Shown here: piece by piece, positions 11,278 to 21,999 of the stretch
Layout of the letters: every line of letters starts with the position of its first letter
Numbering within the stretch: position 1 is the stretch's first letter
The notes under the pieces: generated by a model
The model's database searches: none
What the model was told of the DNA's origin: nothing
What the model saw: the letters and a program-made list of their open reading frames with translations, nothing else
NCBI GenBank assembly: GCA_027627225.1
Contig: CM051040.1
Coordinates: 24,656,134-24,720,133 of the forward strand
Length of the DNA stretch: 64,000 nt
Reading direction: 5' to 3'
Origin: Congeria kusceri
Lineage: Eukaryota; Mollusca; Bivalvia; Myida; Dreissenidae
Position numbers and translations under genes: made by a program

Positions 11278-11351
11278 CTTTCTTCTGGGCCGAAGAATAC
11301 CGCATAGACAGGAACAATTGCAAAATGTCGTAGGCGAGCAGCCATCAGGGC
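11278..11351 (-). CDS. Kinase exon: end of helix C to strand 5
   Basis: This 74-nt exon encodes ALMAARLRHFAIVPVYAVFF followed by GPEE. It matches the conserved 'LRHpnIVpvyG.f' of the N-lobe between helix C and strand 5. The acceptor is AACCAATAG (AG at 11352-11353) and the donor GTATAT (11272-11277), phase 0 in and phase 2 out, fitting both neighbours. The residue expected to be the helix C glutamate appears to be Asn, a point for pseudokinase status. Another frame is also open here (Cys-rich), but it does not fit the phase of the next exon. Confidence 0.75.
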
Positions 11352-11872
11352 CTATTGGTTAATTAGATATGCGTCATTTCTTAACCTCAAAATATAACTT
11401 ATTTCCAATACGATGGTATTCAACAGTTGGCGTGTTTGTAATGTATCGCAATCAAAATCTTAACACCGACAACGAGCGGTCATATAATATATACAATTAT
11501 GAACATAATTAACTTGTTTCATCTTTTGAGAGCGGTATGTCTAAAATAATGTTGTATACTAAGTAAAATAAGTTAAGCAACAACTAGGATTTTAGCAAAA
11601 CTAAAATGAACACGCAGCTTTGTTAATTTGTCGTACTTGTTATAACCTTGTGACATTAAACCAAGCATGATGTTTACATGTATATTCATTAGATAACTGT
11701 CCTGAAAGGGAGGGACCAGTACTATAACATGAAATGAAATGCTATGTATTTAATATATATGTAGTATGTGTAAGTGCATATTCCAAGATCAATTACCGAT
11801 AAGATGAATACGAAAAAAACAACACACACTTGAAAGCGGTAAACAAACGTATAATAGTACTGCAAAACTCAC

Positions 11873-11952
11873 ATTGTTTTTCATATCCTTTGAGAGACGT
11901 GTGTGCGTCTTTATATGCAGTCTTATTCCAAACCCTGGGACGTGGTGTTGAG
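11873..11952 (-). CDS. Probable kinase exon: strand 3 region
   Basis: This 80-nt candidate exon has a good acceptor (TTATGTTTTCAG) and a strong donor (GTGAGT, 11867-11872). In phase 1 in, phase 0 out it reads QHHVPGFGIRLHIKTHTRLS then KDMKNN, and LHIK could be the VAIK-like strand 3 lysine motif. No glycine-rich loop is recognisable. A second frame is open, so the reading depends on the phase match with the exons at 14424 and 11278. Confidence 0.6.
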
Positions 11953-12957
11953 CTGAAAACATAAAAAGCCTGTCAGGGATTTCTATGGATTTTGAAACCC
12001 AGGAGTCAAATTAGCCTTACATTGAAATTTTGAGATGTCAAAATAAAATTGTTTACGGGTCAAACATCAGAAGTCAAGAAATATATTGGTTCTGCATATT
12101 TGTTAAATGCTCTGCAAATGATGCTTTGTATTAATAAATGTTAAGAACTCTGCCAAAAACTCCATAAGGTGTAATAAAAAATACTATGTTCATGCACGTT
12201 TGAAGAAGGCTCATCAAAATGATGCAAGGCAGAATATATGCTCGAGTCAAAACTGAATAAATTACATTCTGCTTGCATCAAAAGGCAGGATTCTGAGTCC
12301 AGTGAAATCAAAATAAAAGTCAATGAATCCACTTGTAAAATCATATTCTGTTCTGTTATTAATATTTTAAATTCATAATTCATTCGACGAAAGCCGAAAC
12401 GTAGAAAGATACATTGCATTGAATGATTTCACGTGTTGTTGTTGACCTTTTTCAACGGTAATTTATTTAAACAAATGTTTATTGGGCGGTTTATTTGTTT
12501 GGCTGTAGGTCTGTCTTTTTTTAGCTTGCCTGATTGCCTATCCGTCTGTCTGATTTTTAACTTCGTTCGCATTTGATACTTCTTAACATTTTCTGTTTAC
12601 TTGACATTTAATTAAAGACGATATCTACAATTTGTTTCCTTCGCTAAAATATTCATTTTCACATATTTCGCAGATCTTCCAATGCCTAATGCCTAATAAA
12701 AACAATAAAAACGGGGGTGAAATCGATTTTGTAGAAAATGCATATAAAAAATTCACCTCATACAAAACGAATGGCTCCTCTTAACATACGTATTGTTTAA
12801 ATATAAGTGTTATAGTCACTTGATGTGTAAGGACATTAGTTGAGTCCCTTTAAATATTTAATATACTTTTGTAACAGTTACAATATTGGACTTTAAGGTA
12901 AAAAAAGCAGAAACAGCAATAAAATGTTATCTTGCTATAGGCTGTTGTTGTATTTTT

Positions 12958-13100
12958 GCCCGTCGTTTCAGTGGTTTCAGAGAAACACGCATCGTTCTTC
13001 AAGTTAGTAAATCCTTCTTTTCCCAGCGTGAGCAGACGGCCATCAAAAGGAGCTGAATGTTTGTCCAGTAATAAGCGCTCTGTCTGCGTTATCTTAAAAC
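12958..13100 (-). CDS. Possible exon, unassigned
   Basis: A protein-like frame on the minus strand reads ERLLLDKHSAPFDGRLLTLG, then KEGFTNLKNDACFSETTETT. Its composition is less AT-rich than the flanks. TTTTAAG and GCAG acceptor-like sites precede it, but no convincing donor follows. It lies between two kinase exons whose phases already join without it, so it may be an alternative exon or a relic. Confidence 0.3.
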
Positions 13101-14423
13101 AAACGCACATCGTATATATATAATATTATTCTAGAATGATGTTTTAGAGCTTGTTTCAATCGAGTTGGTTGTGTTAAGTCGTATTGCTCGGTTTAAAATA
13201 CACCAAACATGTACAAACTAGCTTATGTCACGCAAAAGATGTTTTTCTCGGAAATGACTTGTGTAAAAATGACGTCATTAGATGACAATTAACGACAATG
13301 CCAAACATGTGATTGCTTGTTCGGTGGATATTATTCTGCCATTTTAATTTGTGCTGGATTAAATTTATAACACATAGTCATCACCGTCATTCATTCTCAT
13401 TACCAACTTATTAATAATGTTTGATGGTGATTAAACTGCCATAAACCTTTTAGTTTTATTAGTTTCTTGATATGTTGAAAGTTGCTGAACAAATGCTGTG
13501 CCAGGCGTATCTAGGAAGAAATGTTCGCACACGGAGTTAATATAAGCAATTGATTTTATTTAATTTCCTTTTTATTTTAGCACAAATAACATGTAGATTC
13601 CAATCTAGTTCCACACACGATATCAACATGTATAAATATGTATTCCGATAGTTGTCGAATTTAATGAAGGAATGTTCTTTTTGGCATCAGACGTAGTCCG
13701 TTTACACATGCTACTAATATAAAACGGAAAGGCAAAACGCTAGTGGCGGTTATGGATTTGGCGTTGGAATCCACATTATAATGGTGAATACAGTATGAAT
13801 AGACTAACAGCGACAGTATGTACTAAATATGCTTACTCGTATTTGTGACCGTGTATGAGTGTGAGCGCGTGTGGTTGACTTTCTTCTTCAGCAAACCATT
13901 TGATATAATTTAAACAAAACATCTCTAGAACTATTTGTATTTTTAAACTCAATGATATACATGAAACGAATACAAAGATACATGTATTTTATTGAAAATG
14001 TAGACCTTGGCATTTTGTATCCACTTATGGATGATATCGTTACACCCTATAAATACTTTTTGGAAAGTGCCTTCCGTCTTGAAAATGACTCCAAGTACAA
14101 GTGTTTGTGAATCTGTAACATAATAATTAACTACATTGTAAACATAACTTATTGAAAATGTTTGTATTTTCAGAATATGTCATCTTTTATTAAGTGTTTA
14201 AGTTCAGTTGAATAAAAAACTGCGCCTGCAGAAAATAAAAAAAAACGTGAAGATTATTTAGTAAGCAAACTTACTCATACTTAAAAGTAGTTACAATTAT
14301 TATCGCCATAATGAAAATGCTTGCTATCACCGTCTTCAGATGAACATTAATCATACCATAATTTAAAACTGAAACACGAGCTCATGTATCATTACTCTTC
14401 ATCTAACCTTCGATTATACTTAC

Positions 14424-14484
14424 CAATTTTCTTTACTGTCTCTACAGCATACATGTCATGAAAATCGAGCTTTTCGACTTTACC
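14424..14484 (-). CDS. Probable exon upstream of the kinase core
   Basis: This 61-nt exon has excellent splice sites: acceptor ATTATTTCAG (AG at 14485-14486) and donor GTAAGT (14418-14423). Phase 0 in, phase 1 out; it reads GKVEKLDFHDMYAVETVKKI. The end phase joins cleanly to the exon at 11873-11952. YAVETVKKI resembles an early N-lobe strand with Glu where an AVK lysine would sit, but placement in the fold is uncertain. Confidence 0.65.
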
Positions 14485-14819
14485 CTGAAATAATGCCACA
14501 CGATAACGAAGATTGTCAAGACTAATGTTTTATTCAACAGTGCATTTAGTATATTAACATCCGTGCTGATTTTTAGATCATTTGACGATTAATAAACTAA
14601 GTACATTCATGCTATGGATGGCCATGGGATAAATATAAACATCGCATTTCCTCATCATATGCTAGGGGTGTTAAAATATTGCGTGTTAAAAGCAAGCCAA
14701 TGTCTCAGCTGTGCCACATAAAACAATATCAAGAGTCACAAGAGTGTGCCCGCCTGTATCGTTCCACTGGCTTACTAAGTAAGGAGTGTCTGAAGGGAAA
14801 AGGACTCAGATATGCTCTA

Positions 14820-16180
14820 TATAAAAAAAGGCTCCGCCCTATGGCGGCCATGTTTTTGAACAAATCAAAATAATTTAAAATTTATAGTAGATAACCGTTC
14901 AAGTAACATTTCTGTAAAACAGTTTTGAAATCCAACCAGTGGTTTCTAACAAGAAGATTGTCAAAGTTTTCAATAAAGCCATATAATGAAAAATAGCCCC
15001 GCCCACTGGCGGCCATGTTTTTGAATGGACCAGAATCATTTGAGGAACTTTGGTAGAGAGCCTCTCAAAGAACATTTTTTCGAAATCAAAACAATGGTTT
15101 CTGACAATAACATTTTCAAAGTTTTCAATATAGCCATATAAGGAAATACGGCCACACCACCTGGCGGGAATATTTTTTAACGGACCAGAATCATTTGAGC
15201 AACTTTCGTAGAAAACCAAAAAAAGAAAATTTCTGTGAAATTATTTCGAAATTTTACGATTAATTTCTGACAAGAAGAATTTTTAAAGTTTTAAATATAG
15301 CCATAATAGAAAAAATTGGCCCCGCTCCCTGACGGCGATGTCTTTCAACGGACCTGCACACTTTGAGCAACTTTCTTAGAGAACCACCCAAGGAACATTG
15401 CTGTGAAATTATCTGAAAATCTACCTTGGGGTTTAGGAGGAGATGTCGTTTAAACAAAATGTGTCACAGACACGGATGCCAAAATTTGTTGCAGCCAACA
15501 TTCCTTCCTTTACGATCACATTAAGGTTCTTCAGGTGTGAATGTTTGAGCGAAATCCGCCCAGCAGTTAAAGGAGAGTTGCGTCCGCAAAATGTTCGATA
15601 GTATATATTTTAAAGGTCGCAGCCAAAATTTCTCCCTTACGATCACCTTACACATTAAGATTCTTCAGCTGCGAAAGTTTGAGCGAAATCCGCTTAACAG
15701 TTTAAGAGGAGTTGAGACCACACTATTTCGGAAAGTATACATTCTGTACATTGTACCAAAATTGGTCGCAGCATTAATTCCTTTATTTACAATCACCTAC
15801 ACATTAACGTTCTTCAGCTGTGAAAGTTTGAACGAAGTCCGCCCAGATGTTTAAGAAGAATTGAATCCACATAATTTCGGGACGTATGTCCATACGTAGA
15901 GATGTACGGACGGACAAGTGCGATGCTTAATTCCTCCCACTTTGTAGGGGCATACACATTATCTTTTCATTTACAGCTCTGGTAGTCATTTTGTGAAGCG
16001 GACCGGAACCATTTGCGCAACTTTGGCAGAGGATTAGCCAAGGGATTTGTCTGTGTGGTCTCATCAAGGTCGGCCTAACGGTTTCAGAGATGTAGTTTAA
16101 AGGCAAAGTTTACGCACGCAAAAACACGCAGGCGCGTACAACGGAAGAACTGTCATGGCCTAAGCTTGCTGGCCTTTTGC
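14820..16180. repeat. Degenerate tandem array R1 with GGACGGACA end module
   Basis: Diverged units of about 155-165 bp carry a core such as GCCCACTGGCGGCCATGTTT followed by TGAACGGACCAGAATCATTTGA and an 'AACTTTGGTAGAG' block (14840, 15007, 15161, 15330, 15978). A second unit type (GCAGCCAACATTCCTTCCTT..., about 140 bp) runs from 15480 to 15850. Near 15910-15955 a module with GGACGGACAAGTGC and a CCTCCCACTTTGTAGGGG hairpin ends the array; the end of array R3 is similar. It sits within the intron between exons at 14424 and 16588. A reverse copy of the family is at 62400-62920. Confidence 0.8.
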
Positions 16181-16587
16181 CAGTGAACTGGCCTTTGGCC
16201 CGTGGAATTAAAAACGGTTAGGCGACTCACCGGACCAACTCATTCGGAGGTATAAACACATATCAGATGGTGAATTCCGAGGTGGTACAGTGGTGTAACA
16301 ATAATGTTAAAGGTAATCATGACTTTCCAACTGTATTATATGCTCTTTTTAAAGACGATTGTTAAGAGCCAGTAGAAAATGATTAAAGAACCTTCGAAGT
16401 GTTGGTTAAATAATTAAAAATATTAGAGACTACAGGATTGTTTTAAATACTTTTAAATCATTGCTAATGTTTATGCACTGACATATAAGCTGATCTGAAT
16501 TCTTACTACTACCCATTTTGACGTGTGCAACGACTGCCGGGGATCACATATTGGAAAGTCATATTCGTTGGTTAGTGATACTCTTAC

Positions 16588-16642
16588 CTCTTCCGAAATA
16601 TAGACAAGGAAATGGTCGATTAGCAGAATCCATGTCGATTGC
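16588..16642 (-). CDS. Candidate short exon
   Basis: This 55-nt segment is bounded by acceptor TTTTTAAGTTCAG (AG at 16643-16644) and donor GTAAGAG (16581-16587). Two frames are open: phase 0 to 1 (AIDMDSANRPFPCLYFGR) and phase 2 to 0 (QSTWILLIDHFLVYISEE). The second joins directly to the exon at 14424-14484; the first follows the phase of the exon at 18824-18963. The splice signals are convincing, the frame is not settled. Confidence 0.55.
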
Positions 16643-16997
16643 CTGAACTTAAAAATATATCACACAAAGCAAGACTTTAAACATCATGTAATATCATATT
16701 TAAATAAATCCTAAAGAATAAAACAATTTATTATATACCTGTTTAAAATCTTAACAAAATACATGCTGCATCAATCGGTGAAATACATGTCGTCAGAAAC
16801 AAAATCCCGTATTATGCTACTCGCTATTTTCCGATCCCGTATTACGATACTAGCCGGACTACTTTTTTAATGACGTCATCATAGAGTTATGAAAACAAAT
16901 ATAATCTATAAATACACTGAATAGTCAAAATTGTAGTTTTTAAACAAATACAATAAGGTAAATGCACATTTGAAGTTTATCGTAGTATATAATAAAA

Positions 16998-17156
16998 GGA
17001 ATATTACGCTAGTCAATTGTTCCAAGAGTATGTATTAGTCTCGTGGCTTGCGCTATTTCGTATCGCACTCGAGGCTCCGCCTCTTGTGTGATACGTTATC
17101 ACACAAGCCACTCGACTAATACATGCTCATGGAAAAATTGACTAGCGTAATATTCC
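16998..17156. repeat. Near-perfect palindrome with a nested hairpin (fold-back element)
   Basis: The left arm 16998-17050 (GGAATATTACGCTAGTCAAT...) is repeated inverted at 17104-17156 with only a few mismatches over 53 bp. The 53-bp loop holds a second inverted repeat, GTATCGCACTCGAGGC against GCCTCTTGTGTGATAC. The whole 159 bp can form one long cruciform. It looks like a small fold-back or MITE-type element; no coding sequence is present. Confidence 0.88.
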
Positions 17157-17740
17157 GTATGTAGCACTATTACTATACTGTATGCTTGAATCAAGAGACA
17201 ACATGTATGTTCAACTTATTTTAATAGTGAAATATGCTTAGAGAAGGAGGGTTGTTACGTTTCGTAATTACCATTGTATAATCTTAGAGAGAGGCATGGT
17301 TTGAACAACTGAGGGGCAAAAAGGGATATTTAAGGCCTAGTCTTTACCTTTTTACGCATTATGTCGAAATTCTGAATTTATTAGTACACGCAAAAACAAT
17401 ATATTTTTGGACAGCCAACAGTCTACTAAAGTTTTGCGTTTAGAAAAAATTTGTTATTCTTACTACTGAGTAAATGGTCTTGATGATTACCATATAGGTT
17501 ATTATAAATAAACTAGTACGAGAAGAAAAGAGTAAAGTGAGTTGGAAAATACTGATTGTGGTACAGACAGGTAGATATTCATTTTGCAAACATATTATTA
17601 TTTCTTGACTTCACTGTAAAAATGTTTGATGCTTTGCAGACAGGTCAGGAAACTCTGATATGCAATCAGAAAATGAAAACCATAATGAAATGTAGCGTGA
17701 AATTACCTAGTTCCGATTATCCATTGTTTATAAAGTCATT

Positions 17741-18004
17741 TCACATGCAGGAATTTATATTTACCTTGTTGAGATTAATTAAAAACGTGTAAGACAGAAA
17801 AGATACCGTCTCATATATGTTCACATTTGTGCCAGTTATTTCAAAATCCTTCAATGCATGGGGGAAGTAAGAGCTCGGACAAGTGCTATTTTGACAATCA
17901 AACATTTCGTTTTGACACATTTTATGTTTAGATATGTGCCAAGTAATTTCGGCATCTTTCAATGCATTGGGAAGTTTGAGTCTTGACAGGTTTCGGAAAT
18001 ACAA
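17741..18004 (-). other. Duplicated Cys-containing segment, possible degenerate exons
   Basis: Two related blocks of about 90 bp follow each other on the minus strand. Each contains a CTTCCC..ATGCATTGAA core followed by GA..(C/T).GAAAT.ACT.GGCACA. In one frame they read LPNALKDAEITW and FPHALKDFEITG, the second preceded by FDCQNSTCPSS. An acceptor-like TTACTCCAAG and a donor-like ACG|GTATCT are nearby. It lies in the intron region of the receptor-like gene; it could be tandem extracellular exons or a non-coding repeat. Confidence 0.35.
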
Positions 18005-18653
18005 ACTCGTACTTGGAGTAAGTGAAATATATTTTTTTAATACAAACTGCGCACATACCTATCAGTAACAAAAAAGCCTCACACATTTACATAACAAGTT
18101 AGAAAAGCATTGTATTTTTTTTTAAATATATTATTTTGTACGTTATGCTTTTTTTCTACATGGGTGGCAATTATCCCACCCACTGTATGCGTCCCATAAA
18201 CTCGTAAAAGGTATCATATCAACATTAAAACTATTTGTTTACTTTCCATTAACTTGTAGTTGTATATTAATGCAGTGTGGAAGACTAATACGGGTTAAAT
18301 AAATTTCGGGCTGAATTGTAACTTTTCAAGAGGAACGCATCACAGATTTATAACCATGTGTTGCATATCTAATGACATTTTTTATTAAGTGTGCTATTTT
18401 TCCTAAAAAACATAAATTTCAGATAAAATATATGTTTCCAATTGCTTTATTAAATTAATTGGCTTGGCACATAACATTAGACATTAGTTTTGTTATTTGT
18501 GCAAAAACTGTACTTTCTTTTGTTGTTTGGGGGCTATCGTGGCGTCCCTCATGGATTTAGACCCCCTGAGATCAAAATATTTACTGGGAACAAAGATCAT
18601 CTTTCGCCCAAAACATTGTAGGACAGTCACATCATAAGCAAAGTAAAAAAAAC

Positions 18654-18774
18654 CTTCCTGACATGCATCGTAAGCATCCGTTTCTATTAGACTACAGTGG
18701 GATCCGGATTGAAGTCGTTTTTGGCATTGTTTGTTTTTTCCCCAGCAAAGTATAATGTTGTTACGTGCGTATGC
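18654..18774 (-). CDS. Possible Cys-rich extracellular exon
   Basis: The minus-strand frame reads NNIILCWGKNKQCQKRL, then SGSHCSLIETDAYDACQEG, a Cys-rich sequence of extracellular type. A donor-like GAAG|GTTTTT ends it and a weak acceptor precedes it. If real, the intron to the exon at 18824 would be only 49 nt, which is very short, so either the boundary or the exon is wrong. It is not recognised as a known domain. Confidence 0.35.
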
Positions 18775-18823
18775 CTTGGCACACCCAATGAGTATGGTGT
18801 TTAAGTAAATTGAACATACGTAC

Positions 18824-18963
18824 CTTACGTAGGCGATCGAAACATTGAAGCAATGAATTGTGGAATGTTTTGTCATACGTAATTACTGCCGAATAACACT
18901 TTTTCTGCGGGAAAAAAACAAACTTATACATATGTCTGCTAGTGGCGGTGAGATCATTTACTG
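18824..18963 (-). CDS. Probable extracellular exon following the signal-peptide exon
   Basis: This 140-nt segment lies between acceptor TTGTTTCATATTATCAG (AG at 18964-18965) and donor GTACGT (18818-18823). Phase 1 in, phase 0 out. It reads VNDLTATSRHMYKFVFFPQK, then KCYSAVITYDKTFHNSLLQC, ending FDRLRK. The phase matches the exon at 20139-20187, so the joined product is a signal peptide followed by a short two-Cys segment. An alternative internal acceptor (TTTTTTTCCCGCAG) would give a shorter exon in a phase that does not fit the signal exon. The domain is not recognised. Confidence 0.6.
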
Positions 18964-19675
18964 CTGATAATATGAAACAAAACAAAACGATATTTACTTG
19001 TACTTGTTGATACATGCGCTGCTTATATATCGCTATAAAATGTCATATGAAGATAGAGGGTATACAACCTGTTTCGTGTGAATATGTAATGTGTCGACAA
19101 GTCCGATATCATTCCAGAAGTGAGCTAAGTAGTCATTATGTTCGATATCAAATTTCTGTATGTCATCAATGGGAAGCTGAAACGTATCGTTCACAAGTTT
19201 ATACGGATCACTTTACATATCGTGCATTGAATACTGAATTGTGAAATAAGTAACAACATCTGAATACTATAATAAACACAAAAATTAAGAAAACTACACA
19301 TTCAAAAGTCAGTAAACCATGTGTGTGTACAATTGAACATCATACAACATTTATTTCACATAAGCATATCTGAAGACATTTAATCACCTCAACAATGCTT
19401 GAAACGTTGTTTGTCTGCACATTTTTTTTTTTCCAAAACCATATATACAATATAAAATTTATTCAAGAAATGAATTTTAAACTATTTTAAACTAATTAAA
19501 GGTAAAAAAATTAAACGTATATTTTTGTAATTGACCTAATTTGTATTTAAAAACCAACGCCGAAGACCGAACAACAACGTTGATTTTATAGGATATGTAA
19601 CGCTATGACTGTCTTATATAATCTTTACACGTATTGTCTTGTTAAAATGCTAACACACACACATTTAACATGGTT

Positions 19676-20000
19676 ATTGTTCAGTTTCGCTGCGCCCGTA
19701 CATTTATCTCAAGGGAGCCGTGCGTGCTACATAAGAGTATCGTTCCTGTTTGTGGCAGGAGAATTCGTAACTTAAAACGTAGCATATCCATGGACTGTCC
19801 GCACGATGCCCTCAAGGTGCCCGCACGATGAGTGATTGACGCACGGCCGCCGCATCCACTTCAAGCTCTTTCGCTTTTCTGTTGTTGCTGTTGAGGCGAC
19901 ATTGCGGTCAAAAGATAGAACACAAATCCGCCATGCGTACTCAGCGCGTATTTGACAGAAATCTCGCCGTAAGCTCGCCGCAACTCGGTTAAAGTCAAAG
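19676..20000. other. GC-richer block, possible 5' region or relic exon
   Basis: This stretch is clearly less AT-rich than its surroundings and repeats the word GCACGATG. A minus-strand frame (about 19864-20040) reads VSENKEIKKLSPKNANTLTL, then TELRRAYGEISVKYALSTHG, and ends with a CAG-type glutamine run. The protein is not recognised and no clean splice sites were found, so coding status is open. Confidence 0.3.
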
Positions 20001-20138
20001 TATTCGCATTCTTAGGCGAGAGCTTTTTTATTTCTTTGTTCTCGGAGACCCGATTTTTAGCAAAAAGCAAAATAAATAAATAAAAATTTGTAGAATGTAA
20101 TCGATATCGTAAAAATGACCATGTGAAAGGGATTAAAC

Positions 20139-20187
20139 CTGTTACACAGAATGCAAAAAAAAAAAAACGCTGAAGAAATGACTTCAT
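20139..20187 (-). CDS. First coding exon with signal peptide (start of receptor-like gene)
   Basis: ATG is at 20185-20187 on the minus strand. The exon encodes MKSFLQRFFFFAFCVT plus the first base of the next codon, then a donor CAG|GTTTAA. It has a short n-region with Lys and Arg, a strongly hydrophobic core and a small-residue end: a typical signal peptide, with the usual phase 1 exon end. Spliced to 18824-18963 the junction reads CVTA/VNDL, a plausible cleavage site. The phenylalanine run comes from a 13-bp A/T homopolymer, so an indel there would change the frame. Membership of the same gene as the kinase exons is inferred from strand, order and phase. Confidence 0.55.
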
Positions 20188-20809
20188 TTTATGTAACGTG
20201 CGTTGTGACTGTATATCGCTGTATGATCTGCTCTCTGTTATTTTATACATCATGCACTACTTAAAGTCAGAAGAAAATACTCAGTAAAAACAAATGATGA
20301 TTTTCGAATCATTGTATTAAATACACATTTACAATTTTATATCACTATTATAATTAACAAATTTCATTGGTGTATATTGATTTATTTATAAGATATATTC
20401 AGTTAGTTTTCACTTTATTAAACATGCTGTTATACATATAATATGGCCACTGTCCAGCGATATCTGACGTACTGTGTTAGTGAGCATATTTTCACAGTAA
20501 TTTTATATGATAAACACTGCCTTTTAATGTTGCTTTAATTATTGGTATTAATGTCATGGTTATCACGCAGTGATTAAGTTAATGTTGTGCAATATGATTT
20601 TTGTAAGTAATAATGCATACTGATTTTAATATCACTGCCCATTTCCATTTGTGAAAATCTAGCCATTAATTCACTAAATTCTGTGTTGTTGTTTTGTATT
20701 TTTTATTTTCATTTTAATTTTTTTCCCTGCTCCAACCAGACACTTTTCCAAAAATGTCCGAGAACTAAGGAAAAAAACTATGACCTTAGGCTAAGAGTGC
20801 GTATTGTTC

Positions 20810-20975
20810 TTTTGGCAATTGATCACTTGCCGTAAATAAAGGACCTTGTTCTCTCCTGCTGCAGCTGGAGTTTCACTTTGTTTATATATATACAATAACG
20901 CCAGCTGCAGCAGGAGAGAACTCTTATTAACAGCACAAGGTCCTTTATTTACGGCAAGTGATCAATTGTCAAAAC
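20810..20975. repeat. Imperfect inverted repeat (fold-back)
   Basis: The left arm (20810-20874) contains CAATTGATCACTTGCCGTAA, AAAGGACCTTGT and CTCTCCTGCTGCAGCTGG. The same blocks return inverted in the right arm (20899-20975), which carries an extra 13-15 bp (around TTAATA) between them. The loop is a short AT sequence with TATATATA. It is a hairpin-forming repeat of unknown family with no coding sequence. Confidence 0.85.
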
Positions 20976-21248
20976 AAAAAACACGCAACAAAAACAAAAC
21001 ACAATTATTAATAAATCTGAGGTCATCGCCTTGGAATGGCCAATGCAAAATATTGGGGGGTTAAACCGGTTTACGGACGCACGAACCTTACACTTTGCCC
21101 ATATGTATTCATAATACATTTACGTGTAAATAAGGATAGCATCGCAATTCAAATGAAACAGCAATAAAAGAGAATACTTATATAAATTAATTACCATATA
21201 CACTCAACAAACGTTATAACGCCCTAAATGGAAATACATGGAAATTGT

Positions 21249-21249
<1 letters not shown>

Positions 21250-21292
<43 letters not shown>

Positions 21293-21301
21293 CGTGTGTA
21301 T
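21250..21301. repeat. (TA)n microsatellite
   Basis: An almost pure TA dinucleotide run of about 50 bp, with one G interruption near its end. Confidence 0.95.
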
Positions 21302-21697
21302 ATACTTAATCATGATTATAATTTAATATATATTTTATTGTTATTATACATTCATTGCGAATTTGTTTTATTATGTTAAAGAGGTATGTTAAAAATGCAA
21401 AAGTGGTCCAAAGGAATATCACAGGATATGTAATGTGTCCTTTGTATCATGGCGATATATTTAAAATAAATATTAACATGTTATAGTCACATGTACATTG
21501 ACTATGAGAGACATAATTCACTTTTCAGGTGTTGTGTCAGTTGCACAGACATAAAAACAACAGAATATTGATCATTAATTGAGGCATGCTGATTCATTAT
21601 TATTTTTTTTAAATAAAATATATAAAGTTTTCACTCGCAAATAAGTGAAGGCTTTTTCTTGCTTTTTGCAACTCGTGATTGCGTATAGCTGCAGTTA

Positions 21698-21787
21698 AAA
21701 GTACGGTATCTCGAAGATATCATGTTTAAAGTACGGTATCTCGAAGATATCATGTTTAAAGTACAGTATCTCGAAGATATCATGTTT
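21698..21787. repeat. Three tandem copies of a 30-bp unit
   Basis: The unit starts AAAGTACGGTATCTCGAAGA and ends TATCATGTTT. It is repeated three times with one substitution (CGG to CAG) in the third copy. The 30-bp length keeps frame (minus strand FKHDIFEIPY), but no gene context supports coding. Confidence 0.95.
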
Positions 21788-21999
21788 AAACTGTTTGATG
21801 GCAATGATTAGCAAACGGTCAAAGACAGATTTTTCTAATATACCAATGGATACATATAATATAAAGACATCGATTACTGACCAAACAAACACATCAATTA
21901 GTGGTAAATTTTGTAATCTTGTAGTAATTAAAGCGTGTAAAATCATTGATTTGAATCATATGATACATACTGAAGGTAAATTAATTAACGCTAACTTGT

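Noticed and set aside
20156..20168. A13 run as evidence that the signal-peptide exon is spurious
   Set aside because: A homopolymer of phenylalanine codons is compatible with a signal peptide and the splice phase fits the next exon; kept at moderate confidence.
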